A stretch of DNA of 64,000 bases. Source: Verrucomicrobiota bacterium. GTDB taxonomy: Bacteria; Verrucomicrobiota; Verrucomicrobiia; Limisphaerales; Pedosphaeraceae. This document shows, piece after piece, positions 45,632 through 54,486 of the stretch. Both the position numbers and the translations under genes were made by a program. Positions within the stretch are counted from its first letter, which is position 1; each line of letters begins with the position of its first letter. Location of the stretch: positions 183,144 through 247,143 of the forward strand of contig JAJPHR010000056.1 of NCBI GenBank assembly GCA_021325145.1, written 5' to 3'. The notes under the pieces are model-generated. The model worked only from the letters and a program-made list of their open reading frames with translations, ran no database searches and had not been told where the DNA came from.

Positions 45632-46456
45632 TCAGGGCACGCGGTGCGGCCGCCCCATCCACACACGGTCCACTCCCGGCGCATAATTGGCCGCGGTCAA
45701 TTTCGCGTCACGAAACCAGGGAAAGTGGACCGCCAGGAGTGAGTCATCCCAAATCCGAACCTCGGTGCACTTTTGCAGCCACGGCTCATGCCAGATACGA
45801 AAGAATTTCCCGCGCGAGCCGCAAGTTGTGAAGGCCGTGTACCGCTCCAGCAGAAACTCGCTCAACGAACCCGCCGGGCAAGGCTTGAAATCGCGGTTGA
45901 TGGCAATGTCGGCAGCGTAACTCAGCTCCGACGATGCGGCGGTCACTCTCCCCTGCAATTTGCCCGCTTCATGAACATGCTCGTAGTCCAATTGCCCGAA
46001 CCGGTAAGGCAAGCCGAACGTCCGCGGGCCGAGGAGAACACTGAGCCGGTTGGGTATCCACTCCGCCAGAAAATAAATGCCTGCTTCGCCGCTGTGCCGG
46101 ACATAAGTCCGCACGTTCAACAACCCGTGCGTGGCAATGGGCGCCAGCAGCCACGCAGTCCATCGGCCACCGCAGGCGGGACGCAGTCCGCGCATGGTGA
46201 ACGCGACTGCGCTCACGTAAGCCTTGCCTTCACGAAGGTCAAGTTCGAACGGCACTGCGCGCTGCAAGTGTTCCACGTCCACTTCATAGTGCATGAAAAC
46301 CGCGCGCAGCCAATCGCTGTAGAACAGCGGCTCGCCAGGGTTGGCGAGCAACCGTCCGCGCGCATCCCCACTTGGGCTTGCATCACGCGCCGATTCCAGC
46401 ACTCCTGATTTCACAGGTCCTTTCTGATGCCCAACAACCGGCTGGTACCTGGTCAC
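45632..46456 (-). CDS. DUF2071 family (YqjF-like) protein
   Basis: 274 residues. Landmarks VEHLQRAVPFELDLREGKAYVSAVAF, then RTYVRHSGEAGIYFL and LPYRFGQLDYEHV, match DUF2071. Function unknown in the family. It is the last gene of the GbsR-led operon, 5 bases after the preceding gene. The first codon appears to be GTG, so the start is uncertain. Confidence 0.85.
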   Translation of the reverse strand: MTRYQPVVGHQKGPVKSGVLESARDASPSGDARGRLLANPGEPLFYSDWLRAVFMHYEVDVEHLQRAVPFELDLREGKAYVSAVAFTMRGLRPACGGRWTAWLLAPIATHGLLNVRTYVRHSGEAGIYFLAEWIPNRLSVLLGPRTFGLPYRFGQLDYEHVHEAGKLQGRVTAASSELSYAADIAINRDFKPCPAGSLSEFLLERYTAFTTCGSRGKFFRIWHEPWLQKCTEVRIWDDSLLAVHFPWFRDAKLTAANYAPGVDRVWMGRPHRVP

Positions 46457-46461
46457 GTTTG

Positions 46462-46887
46462 TTAACGCCTGCCAAAAGCAGCCAACAGGTATGCCAGGGC
46501 AAACTCACCGTAAATCGCGAGCAGGCTGATGTGAATCAAGGTCCGCCCCGACCGCCCACGCCAATGCGTGGAACTGTAATAGACAACTTGCAACAGCACC
46601 CGAAATCCCCAAAAGAATGCGATGCCTGCCGCCAGCCAGCGACAAACTGGATTTGTCCCCGCGGCAAAATCCGCCGCGAAATGCCACGTCAGCACCGCAA
46701 ACAAAAGCAAGGTGATGGAAATAAACCACGAGTGCACCTGGTGCACTTCGCGGATCAGCAGCGGCATGCGCGCGAGATCCTCCCGCCAGCGCATGATGCG
46801 ATTGAGCGCGAGATTCAAGATCGCAATCCCGGCTTGCAGGATGGCTGCGAGTTCAAGTGCCGTCCGCAAATCGAAATGGAGCGTCAT
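46462..46887 (-). CDS. Small four-helix membrane protein
   Basis: 141 residues from the ATG at 46887 (MTLHFDLRTALELA). Helices near 10-30, 50-70, 78-98 and 115-135, with the loop RIMRWREDLARMPLLIREVHQ. No family recognised. Similar in size and in helix pattern to the gene upstream, so they may form a pair. Confidence 0.72.
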   Translation of the reverse strand: MTLHFDLRTALELAAILQAGIAILNLALNRIMRWREDLARMPLLIREVHQVHSWFISITLLLFAVLTWHFAADFAAGTNPVCRWLAAGIAFFWGFRVLLQVVYYSSTHWRGRSGRTLIHISLLAIYGEFALAYLLAAFGRR

Positions 46888-46916
46888 ATAGCCGGCTTTA
46901 AACTGATTTCGCGCAA

Positions 46917-47333
46917 TTAATGTTTCGTCGCCATCGCTGCAATCCCATAGACCGTTGCGAAATAAATGAAAACGACGGTCAACCCGTGATAGCCGATTTT
47001 GTAAAACCAGTTGGTCAGGAAAGGCCGCGCATCGAACACAAACAATTGCACCAGCAGCCGCGCGAGCCAGAATGCCCCGATAAACAGGCACAACGACCGG
47101 CCCAGAGGCGTTCCGGCGGCCATTTCATTTCCGTGGCGGAGTGTCAGCGTTCCGAAAGCCACGATCACCAGCACGATGAACGAGCCGTAAACCCAGAACA
47201 AATTGCGCAGGAATGGGTGGAGCGGCGCGAGGTTCGCGCGCCAGTCCAGGGCTCGAGGCGTGAGCGCGCTAGCGGTGAGAATTCCAAAATGGAGCAGTCC
47301 GGCGAGGCGAAGCAATGTTTCGAGGTGGTTCAT
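46917..47333 (-). CDS. Small four-helix membrane protein
   Basis: 138 residues from the ATG at 47333, with AAGGAA upstream on the same strand. Helices near 5-22, 40-62, 75-98 and 112-132; conserved-looking HFGILTASALTPRAL near the start and FDARPFLTNWFYKIGYHG in a loop. Similar in style to the next gene downstream. No family recognised. Confidence 0.72.
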   Translation of the reverse strand: MNHLETLLRLAGLLHFGILTASALTPRALDWRANLAPLHPFLRNLFWVYGSFIVLVIVAFGTLTLRHGNEMAAGTPLGRSLCLFIGAFWLARLLVQLFVFDARPFLTNWFYKIGYHGLTVVFIYFATVYGIAAMATKH

Positions 47334-47344
47334 GGGAGTTCCTT

Positions 47345-48307
47345 TCATAATGCGTGGATGGCTTGCAGAAACGGAAGGATGACGCGATGGATAAACGGCT
47401 GATGGAAAAGCCAGAAGACCGGGCCAGCCGTGAACGTGACAGTAAAAATCCAGCCGGCAAAACCATGGCGCAAGCCGAGCCTGCGCCCGGCCCTCGAACG
47501 CTCGATCAATACTCCGGCCGCTTGCAGGAGAAAGTAAAGTGTCGGCAACCCATAGCCTCCCCGCGCTGGAATTGAAATTACCAGTTCATGCACCAGTCCC
47601 GACAACAGGAAAACCACCGTGGTCGCCCCCGCTGTACTCGAATGGCGCAGGGCTGGGCGAAACGCGAGATCGTACGCCAATTGGGAAAAGGCCGAGTTCC
47701 AACGCTTGCCCCAAAATTCTCCAAGGGATGTGGACAGAATCGGCGCGCGCATCAAGGGACGGGCATTTACTCCCAAGCGTTGCCAGCCCAGCGCGAGCAA
47801 ATGGAATGTGCCGAAATGCAGCAGGAAGATCAGGCCCAGCAGCCCGCACCATCCCGCCAGCAGCGGTGATGATGCGGGCAGCATTCGGACCATTCCCCAC
47901 AAAAGTGTCGCTCCAAAAAGTGTCTTTCCAAATGCTGCCAGCCAGGCTCCGGCCGGCGAACGAGGCGAGCTTGCTTGCCAGGGCAGAGTGCCCACAAGAA
48001 ACTCCTTTGCATCCAACCCGGGCCACAAAAAGAGATAGGCCCAGTTGCGCCAAGGTGGAGCCGCGTTCACTTCGCATCGCCGCCATGTGAGCCATTTGCA
48101 GCCCAGGAAGATTCCAAAGGCCATTGCCCACATGAACTTCCAGGCCGACAGGAAGTTTTTTAGGCTGAACGCCAGCGAAGGCAGGAAAATAATCGGCAGC
48201 CAGCTTGCCAACTCGTAACAGCCGCCGTGAGGAAGCTCTAATCTTTTTAGGAGAGAAATTAGAGCCTCCTCACGCCGGGTGCCTCGGGGGGTCGCGTTCG
48301 TTCTCAT
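47345..48307 (-). CDS. MBOAT family O-acyltransferase (wax-synthase-like)
   Basis: 320 residues from the ATG at 48307, preceded by GAGGA; an earlier ATG at 48328 overlaps the DCC gene. Many membrane helices. The signature STSLGEFWGKRWNSAF with the following LAYDLAFRPAL and the conserved histidine in VVFLLSGLVHELV are those of the membrane-bound O-acyltransferase family that includes wax synthases. It should transfer an acyl chain to a membrane-bound or exported acceptor, which is not identified here. Confidence 0.87.
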   Translation of the reverse strand: MRTNATPRGTRREEALISLLKRLELPHGGCYELASWLPIIFLPSLAFSLKNFLSAWKFMWAMAFGIFLGCKWLTWRRCEVNAAPPWRNWAYLFLWPGLDAKEFLVGTLPWQASSPRSPAGAWLAAFGKTLFGATLLWGMVRMLPASSPLLAGWCGLLGLIFLLHFGTFHLLALGWQRLGVNARPLMRAPILSTSLGEFWGKRWNSAFSQLAYDLAFRPALRHSSTAGATTVVFLLSGLVHELVISIPARGGYGLPTLYFLLQAAGVLIERSRAGRRLGLRHGFAGWIFTVTFTAGPVFWLFHQPFIHRVILPFLQAIHAL

Positions 48308-48314
48308 AATGTCC

Positions 48315-48755
48315 TCACGGCATTTCATAAAAGGAACTCGTTACACTGTGGTTGGGAGAGCGCCGAGAACCTTTGTGCGGCAGTTGGCACGCTCCACCAA
48401 AACAGTGTCGCCGTGCCGCGAACCAGCGGTAGGTCGCCCGCAAAACCGCCATCGCGCCGGGGAGCCGTGCCAGCGTCGAGACGGGCGACATCCACCAGAT
48501 GGAGCGCGCGATTTCGATCAGGGCGTCCGCTCCGCCCAAGTTTCGTCCGTCCGCTGTTATCAGGCGCATTTCGTTCAGAAGAGTTTCGGCCTTCAGGCCA
48601 AACCGCGTCTGCACCCAGGGCGCCTGGAGAGCTGCGAGCTTGAACCCGCGCCGCCGGAGCACGCGGTATCCACGCGCCACCCAGGCGCGACAGAAGGCAC
48701 AATTTCCATCGTAGAGAGCCCAGCCGCCGTTACGTTCTGTAATTTCAGTATTCAC
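48315..48755 (-). CDS. DCC family thiol-disulfide oxidoreductase
   Basis: 146 residues. ALYDGNCAFCRAW with the CxxC pair at 19 and 22 gives the DCC signature (Asp-x-x-Cys-x-x-Cys), and the rest has a thioredoxin-like arrangement (GGADALIEIARSI). Such proteins are predicted thiol-disulfide oxidoreductases. It overlaps or abuts the MBOAT gene downstream. Confidence 0.87.
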   Translation of the reverse strand: MNTEITERNGGWALYDGNCAFCRAWVARGYRVLRRRGFKLAALQAPWVQTRFGLKAETLLNEMRLITADGRNLGGADALIEIARSIWWMSPVSTLARLPGAMAVLRATYRWFAARRHCFGGACQLPHKGSRRSPNHSVTSSFYEMP

Positions 48756-48776
48756 AGAAATATATCATCAAAAAAA

Positions 48777-49307
48777 TTATTTGTTGCCCAAACCCAGCGC
48801 CTTAAGGGCTTTGTCCCCCAATCGGGCAAATTTCGCAAACGTGCTCGCGGGCCAGCGCCGCACTTGCTCATACCAACCGGTGGTGGTTTCAAAAAAGTCG
48901 CGCAGTTCGGCCAGCCGTGTCCTGGTAAAGGCGTCCTTTTCCTGATCCGCTTCGGCGAGGCATTCGCGAAGCATCGCGAGCGTGGGGTCGATTTCGCGCC
49001 GTTTTCGCTCATCCAGCACCAGGCGGAACATTTCCCAAACGTCCTTCATCGTCTCGAAATGATCCCGCTTATCACCCATGACATGAACCAGGCGAACGAT
49101 CCCCCACCCTTGCAATTCCTTGAGGCTGGTGCTGACGTTCGAACGCGCCACCGACAGCGTCTCGGCGATCTCCTCCGCATTCAACGGCTTGGCGGAGATG
49201 TAGAGCAGCGCATGGATTTGCGCCACGGTCCGGTTGATGCCCCAGCGCGTGCCCATCTCCCCCCAATGGAGGACGAACTTTTGCTGGGTGGCGGTGAGTG
49301 GCGGCAT
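48777..49307 (-). CDS. GbsR/MarR-family transcriptional regulator
   Basis: 176 residues from the ATG at 49307 (MPPLTATQQKFVLHWGEMG), chosen because a promoter and palindrome lie just upstream and the longer frame (from 49487) would begin inside them. The winged helix spans about 20-100 with QIHALLYISAKPLNAEEIAETL and SVARSNVSTSLKELQGWGIV, as in GbsR-type regulators. It is likely to repress the operon it heads, which carries MBOAT, DCC and DUF2071 genes. Confidence 0.85.
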   Translation of the reverse strand: MPPLTATQQKFVLHWGEMGTRWGINRTVAQIHALLYISAKPLNAEEIAETLSVARSNVSTSLKELQGWGIVRLVHVMGDKRDHFETMKDVWEMFRLVLDERKRREIDPTLAMLRECLAEADQEKDAFTRTRLAELRDFFETTTGWYEQVRRWPASTFAKFARLGDKALKALGLGNK

Positions 49308-49318
49308 AATTTCTATTG

Positions 49319-49361
49319 TTTCTGTCTGTTCAGAAATTACCATATTTGCCGTGCTTGTCAA
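49319..49361 (-). promoter_or_regulatory. Sigma-70-like promoter with overlapping palindrome
   Basis: On the minus strand TTGACA (49356-49361) and TAATTT (49334-49339) are 16 bases apart. TTTCTG-TCTGTT-CAGAAA (49319-49336) is a palindrome that overlaps the -10 word and the transcription start. This is a plausible autoregulatory operator for the GbsR-type protein. Confidence 0.55.
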
Positions 49362-49550
49362 GAGGCCGCTCCAATCACCACGATCCGAAGATTTGCGGAG
49401 AGGAGCAGAAAAAAGGTCGCAGCCGCCGCAGGAAAGCTCTGCTCTTTGTTCCAAAGGGCCAAAGCCCTCTTGCGTCGGCTGCGACAAACTCCGCAGGCTG
49501 TTTAATCCCGCGGAAAAATCGTGTTCAAATTCTCGTTGCCACCCAGGCGG

Positions 49551-49910
49551 TTAATTGTTCCGGTTGCCCACCGCCGGCAGCGGGATATAACTCTTTTTCA
49601 CATCCTCGCTTCTAATCACGGTCAACATCCGCCCATCCTGAATCACAGTACACCCCTTCTTGCTCAAAATCTCCTGCAAAAGATCAAGCGCCTCATCCCG
49701 ATTCAGTTCATGGGCATGCCAGGCATCGACCGGGGCCCAGATATCGACATTCGGTTTTACATGAATAAACACTCCGGCCGCAGTGCTGAAATAATCGAAC
49801 ACCCTTTGCAGCGGCACCCCGCGAAAATCCAGGCGCAGTCCCTCGGACTCGGCGGCGCCGGGTTGGTTGCGTTCCAGATCGAATGTCGGCTTCAATCGTT
49901 TAGTGCTCAT
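49551..49910 (-). CDS. Stand-alone secretin N-domain-like protein
   Basis: 119 residues. LDFRGVPLQRVFDYFSTAAG and the later ALDLLQEILSKKGCTVIQDG.MLTVI resemble the STN/N0 domain of secretins and TonB-dependent receptors. There is no signal peptide, no secretin body and no membrane segment, so it is either a cytoplasmic protein of unknown function or part of a broken gene. It sits alone between the GbsR operon and the DUF309 gene. Confidence 0.6.
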   Translation of the reverse strand: MSTKRLKPTFDLERNQPGAAESEGLRLDFRGVPLQRVFDYFSTAAGVFIHVKPNVDIWAPVDAWHAHELNRDEALDLLQEILSKKGCTVIQDGRMLTVIRSEDVKKSYIPLPAVGNRNN

Positions 49911-50101
49911 TGCGATTTTTGTTATTGGTCTTTCTGGTTATGAATGCACCCACGCAATCTCAGACGCGTGAGCCCGTCAAAATGTTCAGGTAGCAATCAT
50001 CGGGCCAATGTCTGAATCCGCTTTTAATTCGTAAAACCGAGGTTTTTTTAGGGGATTCAGGCGCCAAGTGCGCAAGATTTGCTCAGCGAGGAACATTGGT
50101 T

Positions 50102-50167
50102 GCGCAGAGCTCCTGCGCTGCGCGGATCTGTGAAGTATTACCGGGCGGAGCAGGAGCTCTGCGCTCC
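50102..50167. repeat. Dispersed repeat, family A, paired copy
   Basis: GCGCAGAGCTCCTGC at 50102-50116 and GCAGGAGCTCTGCGC at 50150-50164 are exact reverse complements. The right arm encodes the last codons of the DUF309 gene. Confidence 0.85.
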
Positions 50168-50596
50168 GTCTGCACTGGACAACAGATGAAGTTTTGGCGC
50201 GTTGAAGTTGGTCAACGGATTCTCGGCGAAATGACCAGTTTCAAGTTTGTGCAGCCACGATTCGATCAAGCGGCCCACGGCAGTGACATCCAGGCGCTCA
50301 TGGATGGCGGGGTATTTGTGAAGATTGGCCTGCGCGAGTTTGAACAAGGCCGCTGAGGGCCGCAGGCGGCTTTTTTGCAAATGGACAAAGGCCCCGGCCA
50401 ATTGAATCATGCCTTTATAAAAGGAATAATTCGGTCCATGTCGCTGTGCCAGCCAGAGCTTTTCGAGCACCTCGTGCGCTTCGAAAAACAAGCCCTGATT
50501 GAAACAGGCGAAATAACCCAGATAATGCGCGTCCAACTCCTGACCCTGGCAATCTGCGATCAGGTCCGCTATTTTCCCGCTCTTACGGCTCATCAA
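50138..50596 (-). CDS. DUF309 family protein
   Basis: 152 residues. The core GLFFEAHEVLEKLWLAQR and FYKGMIQLAGAFVHLQKSRLRPSAALFKLA matches DUF309, a helical protein of unknown function. The final residues (SADGAQSSCSAR) are encoded by the inverted repeat that lies at this end, so the C-terminus is not family-like. Single gene. Confidence 0.87.
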   Translation of the reverse strand: MMSRKSGKIADLIADCQGQELDAHYLGYFACFNQGLFFEAHEVLEKLWLAQRHGPNYSFYKGMIQLAGAFVHLQKSRLRPSAALFKLAQANLHKYPAIHERLDVTAVGRLIESWLHKLETGHFAENPLTNFNAPKLHLLSSADGAQSSCSAR

Positions 50597-50840
50597 TCTA
50601 AATTAAGGAGAAATTGGATATTACCAAGTCTCAAACGAAGATTTGGTGTAATGCTTCAGTCATACCAGCGCGGACATTCTGGTCCGCTTTAAACATCCGC
50701 ACACCTGGGCGGACTGGAATATTCGCACGAGGACCGGCGTATCCCGCTATCACTGAGGCATTATGGTCGGTGGCTCTTCATTCATCCGGTGTTGGCCATC
50801 CAATCCGCACAGAACTTTGATTCTCCTCTCCCCACAACTC

Positions 50841-51596
50841 CTATTTTTTCTTAAATAAATCCCCGATTCCCTTCGTGGTATTGTTCAATTGGTCCACTGT
50901 TCCCTTGCTCAGGTTTTGAATATCTTTTGCGCTGGAGGCAATGGCTTTGGTTCCCGCTTCGATGGCGCTTTCCAACAGCGGTTTCAGGACCTGTTGAACC
51001 AGTTCCGCGGCGGTTACGGCGTTGTTTTCAGAGCCGATATTTTGGAGATGCACCGGGGACAGCGTGAGGGTTGGAAGCTGGCCCACGCCCGTTACGGCCA
51101 GGTTCACTTTCGTTCCATTAATGACCACGTCCTTGACGATAAATTTTTTTCCAGCCTTTTTGGCGGGGGCCGCCGCTGATTGTTTTTGCTCGCTGCTCGA
51201 GGCATTCAGATTGTCGAGGATCTTGCTCAAGTTGCTCTTTCCAGCCAGCGTGCTTTCGAGGGTGAGTTGCGGTTCCTGAATGTTGATTTCATCCACCACC
51301 ACGGTGTCTGACATCACGGACCCAATCTTCACCGCTACTTTTACCGAGCCGACTTCAATGGCCGACGAGGTCTTGTACCCTTCCGGATTGCCCACAAACA
51401 ACTTGGACAATTTACCGCTGCCGGAGAACGGGGAAATGTCCGCCGCATCCAGGCGCACGTCCACTTTGGTCAATGTGGGACCCACTGTTTCCACTCCTTT
51501 CTTGACGAGGGAATTCAGTGAAAAGAACACCATCGCCAGCGCGATAACGACGAGCAGGACGACAACCATACCGATTCGGACGATCAGCTTTTTCAT
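50841..51596 (-). CDS. AsmA-like membrane-anchored protein
   Basis: 251 residues. An N-terminal membrane helix (MKKLIVRIGMVVVLLVVIALAMVFF) is followed by a beta-rich domain, VEVRLD-type start as VDVRLDAADISPFSGSGKLSKLFVGNP, and later VDEINIQEPQLTLESTLAG, similar to AsmA/DUF748 proteins that build the periplasmic side of lipid-transfer bridges. A low-complexity segment rich in Ala/Lys follows (SSEQKQSAAAPAKKAGKK). Role uncertain; probably envelope related. Confidence 0.7.
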   Translation of the reverse strand: MKKLIVRIGMVVVLLVVIALAMVFFSLNSLVKKGVETVGPTLTKVDVRLDAADISPFSGSGKLSKLFVGNPEGYKTSSAIEVGSVKVAVKIGSVMSDTVVVDEINIQEPQLTLESTLAGKSNLSKILDNLNASSSEQKQSAAAPAKKAGKKFIVKDVVINGTKVNLAVTGVGQLPTLTLSPVHLQNIGSENNAVTAAELVQQVLKPLLESAIEAGTKAIASSAKDIQNLSKGTVDQLNNTTKGIGDLFKKK

Positions 51597-52487
51597 AGGC
51601 TTTTAATTTAGGTTCAATGTCGAGACAAACAGAATTGGGGTTTTAATAAATGGCATGGTCATTGATTTAGCTGCACGAACCGCTCGGCCGGTCCCATCAC
51701 CTCCATCATTGGCGATCAACAGCGGATGTAAAGGCGATTCCGGCGCAATGCAAGGCGTCACTTTTTGTTTCTTCTGAGTCCGAAGAAAAAATCCCTGCCG
51801 CGAGTTTGCCTTGTAGCGCGAGGATGTGGCTGTCTCATTTTAGGGCAAAGACCTGAGTCAATTTCTAAAAAAAATTTGAAAAATCGCTTGAGAAATTTCC
51901 GATGGTGACGATAATGATTTTAGACGGCAGCGTCACCCTGTGATGCAAGCCTCGCTCTTTGGAATGCTGGAAGAGCAGCAGATTTACCCTGCCATGCTCG
52001 TGATCCTAACAAATGTCCTTGAACCGTAATTAAACAAAAATGGAGCCTCTATTTCGGTAGTGGCCGACAGGCCTTGACTGGAAGTCGAAAAATATCGATC
52101 GGGTTCCACCTGTTCCTAAATAAGTTCAAAGGAACTGTTATACACGGCATTACGGTGGGGTTTTTTATTTCGTCGCACGCGGGTTATTCGAATGGCACAA
52201 GGTTCAGCGAGGCGAAGCAGCTCCAAACACCAAATTCCAAGCTCCAGAGAAACACCAGGTCCAAAGCGCCAAATTTCACGCCTATACGCCAAACCGGTTT
52301 CGCAATAGGTTCGAGTTTGGCTTGAGGTTTGAAATTTGAAGCTTTTTTGGAGCTTGGAATTTGGTGTTTGGAGTTTGTAACGGCCGCCCGTTTGGAGCTG
52401 TTTTACCCAGTTGATTATTTTCCAGCGGGATATTAATCTCGGCGTAAGAAACTGGCTGTCCCTTGGATACGCAAAGCAAGCAACATT
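51597..52487. other. Gene-free spacer, 891 bases, with repeats and a lone promoter-like site
   Basis: Between divergent genes. TTGAGA (51888-51893) and GATAAT (51910-51915) are 16 bases apart, a promoter-like pair with no gene directly after it, so a small RNA is possible. From 52218 to 52373 lies a family D inverted repeat. The other parts show no clear gene. Confidence 0.5.
52221..52373. repeat. Dispersed repeat, family D, with perfect 25-bp arms
   Basis: The left arm starts with CTCCAAACACCAAATTCCAA at 52221 and runs to 52245; 52349-52373 is its exact reverse complement, with about 100 bases between them. Confidence 0.85.
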
Positions 52488-53297
52488 ATGGATCAAACGG
52501 TCTGTGATTCAAGCGTCGCACCCGCACCAAAACCCGCTCTCGACCTCTGCAACCGCAAACACCAGTTGGATTTGCCCAAAACCCTGGCCGGACGCAGCCT
52601 CCTCCGCCTGCAGGACCTGCTGGAAAGCGGTGTCGCCAAAGTTTCCGTCCATGGGGACCCGCACATCTACGATAGCGCCACCTTCCCGTGGGCCGCGGAA
52701 GTCGAAGCCGGTTGGAAAAGCATTCGCGCCGAACTCGACCACGTCATGCGATACCGGGACCAAATCCCGAGCTTCCACGAGATCCTCAAGGAAGTGACCA
52801 CCATCACCACCGATAACAATTGGAAGACCTTTTTCCTGGCCGGCATCGGGATGAATTGCGAAGAGAACGCGCGGCGCTGCCCGGAGACGATGAAGCTGCT
52901 GCAAAAAATCCCCGGGATGAAGACCGCTTTTTTTTCCATTCTCTCGCCGCGCAAGCATATCCCGGCTCATCGCGGAGCGTTCAACGGGATTCTGCGCTTT
53001 CATCTCGGGCTGCTCGTGCCTGAACCACGGGAAAAATGCCGCATTCGCATCGGCAATGATTTTCGTCATTGGACCGAAGGCAAGAGCCTCATCTTCGACG
53101 ACACTTTCAACCACGAAGTTTGGAACGACACCGACGGTTATCGCGTCGTGTTGTTTGTCGATTTCGCGCGTCCGCTAACATTTCCATTTCATCAGATGAA
53201 CGAAGCTTTGCTGAGCATCGGCGCGCTCGCTCCTTTTCTGCGCGAAGCGGGCGAGAAGCAGAAGAAATGGGAGAAGAAGTTTTACCAGAAGAAGTGA
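52488..53297 (+). CDS. Aspartyl/asparaginyl beta-hydroxylase family protein
   Basis: 269 residues. The iron-binding block HIPAHRGAFNGILRFHLGLLVPEP and the later FNHEVWNDTDGYRVVLFVDFARP are the family's conserved elements. These Fe(II)/2-oxoglutarate enzymes hydroxylate Asp/Asn side chains or lipid A acyl chains in some bacteria. No signal peptide, so cytoplasmic. The last 20 residues are very rich in Lys. Confidence 0.88.
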   Translation: MDQTVCDSSVAPAPKPALDLCNRKHQLDLPKTLAGRSLLRLQDLLESGVAKVSVHGDPHIYDSATFPWAAEVEAGWKSIRAELDHVMRYRDQIPSFHEILKEVTTITTDNNWKTFFLAGIGMNCEENARRCPETMKLLQKIPGMKTAFFSILSPRKHIPAHRGAFNGILRFHLGLLVPEPREKCRIRIGNDFRHWTEGKSLIFDDTFNHEVWNDTDGYRVVLFVDFARPLTFPFHQMNEALLSIGALAPFLREAGEKQKKWEKKFYQKK

Positions 53298-53367
53298 CCT
53301 TCTTTTCCGGGAAGGCGGCTGACCATACAGCGCGCTGCTGCGCGCCCCTGTCGGAAATGGGCCGAAA

Positions 53368-54402
53368 TTAATCTTTAACCTTCTGAGCCGGCGCTGGCTT
53401 TGCATCCAGCTTGCGTCGCTCCAAAGTGCCAGCCAGATACGTATCCGGAGCTGCTTCCTGCCATGCGGTAAACCACAGGTTTCCGAGCATTTGCCCGCCA
53501 GCGAGCAACTGCGTGGTTAAAAAAGCCCGGCCTTCCCTGCCTGCGTCACCTTCCGCGAACAACTTGCCTTCCTTCTCCAATTTGTAGAGCGGTTCGACCT
53601 GCTGGTGCTGATCGACAATGTAGGCCACGATCAGCGAGAACGTGTCGTGTGCTTGCCCTTCCTTGGCTCCGGCGGCGGCCAACTGAGCCGGGTGGATGCG
53701 CGCTCGAATTTCGTTCCAACTCGCGGCGTCGAGATTTCTAAAGTAGCCATCCACATGGCTGTGGATCTTGTTGGTGGTGTAGTTCTCCGGATTCTCCCCC
53801 ACCCAGCCGTTGAAATGCCGGGTGGTGTGCAGTGGTTGAGCGCCGTCGCCCACATAGTGGCCCATCACGCCCATGATGTAGATGATGTTCTCCTGCGCGT
53901 TGGCGATTTCCTCGGGCGTGCCGCCGTGTTCCTGAAAGGCTTTCAGATAAGAGAACCCTGATTTAAGCTTGGCGAAGTTTTCCATGATCGCCCAGGGCAA
54001 AAATCCCACCAACTGCCTGGTATGGTCCGCGTTCTGGTTCGGATTGATGGGCGGGAACTTCTCCGGATGGGCGGCGCGGGCCAGCGCCAGTTGCGCGGTG
54101 AAGTCATAACGAAATCGCGTCAGCGAATGCGCTTCGATCCCATACGGCTCCAAGTCTTCCAAGTCGATAAAGTGATCCGGGGCATTGAGGTGGGAGAGGT
54201 CCGGAGTGTTGCGCCAGCGGTCCGGCTCGCCAGCCAGGAAAGCAATCCGTTCACGTGTCGCCGGGACCTGGACGAACTCGGGGAAATTTGCCGGCAGCGA
54301 AGCCAGCGCCAGTTGATTAACGAGCCGGTGCCCTTCATAATCCCAGGCGCCGCACTTGAACGCCAGGCCGGCAACCAGCAATAACCCAAACATTTTTTTC
54401 AT
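53368..54402 (-). CDS. S1/P1 nuclease-like (zinc phospholipase C superfamily) exported enzyme
   Basis: 344 residues with a signal peptide (MKKMFGLLLVAGLAFKCGA) cut before W20, so the mature start WDYEGHRLVNQLALASLP supplies the N-terminal Trp zinc ligand and H25. DHFID and the block GHYVGDGAQPLHTTRHFNGW match the later zinc ligands of S1/P1 nucleases. Such enzymes degrade single-stranded nucleic acids or phospholipids outside the cell. The C-terminus from about 330 is a low-complexity tail. Confidence 0.85.
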   Translation of the reverse strand: MKKMFGLLLVAGLAFKCGAWDYEGHRLVNQLALASLPANFPEFVQVPATRERIAFLAGEPDRWRNTPDLSHLNAPDHFIDLEDLEPYGIEAHSLTRFRYDFTAQLALARAAHPEKFPPINPNQNADHTRQLVGFLPWAIMENFAKLKSGFSYLKAFQEHGGTPEEIANAQENIIYIMGVMGHYVGDGAQPLHTTRHFNGWVGENPENYTTNKIHSHVDGYFRNLDAASWNEIRARIHPAQLAAAGAKEGQAHDTFSLIVAYIVDQHQQVEPLYKLEKEGKLFAEGDAGREGRAFLTTQLLAGGQMLGNLWFTAWQEAAPDTYLAGTLERRKLDAKPAPAQKVKD

Positions 54403-54486
54403 GGCTTGATTCGCAATTCCGGAGCATCATAAGTCGCCACCGACAAAAGGCAAAAGACAAATCGGTTTAGCCAGAACGGTCTTTTC

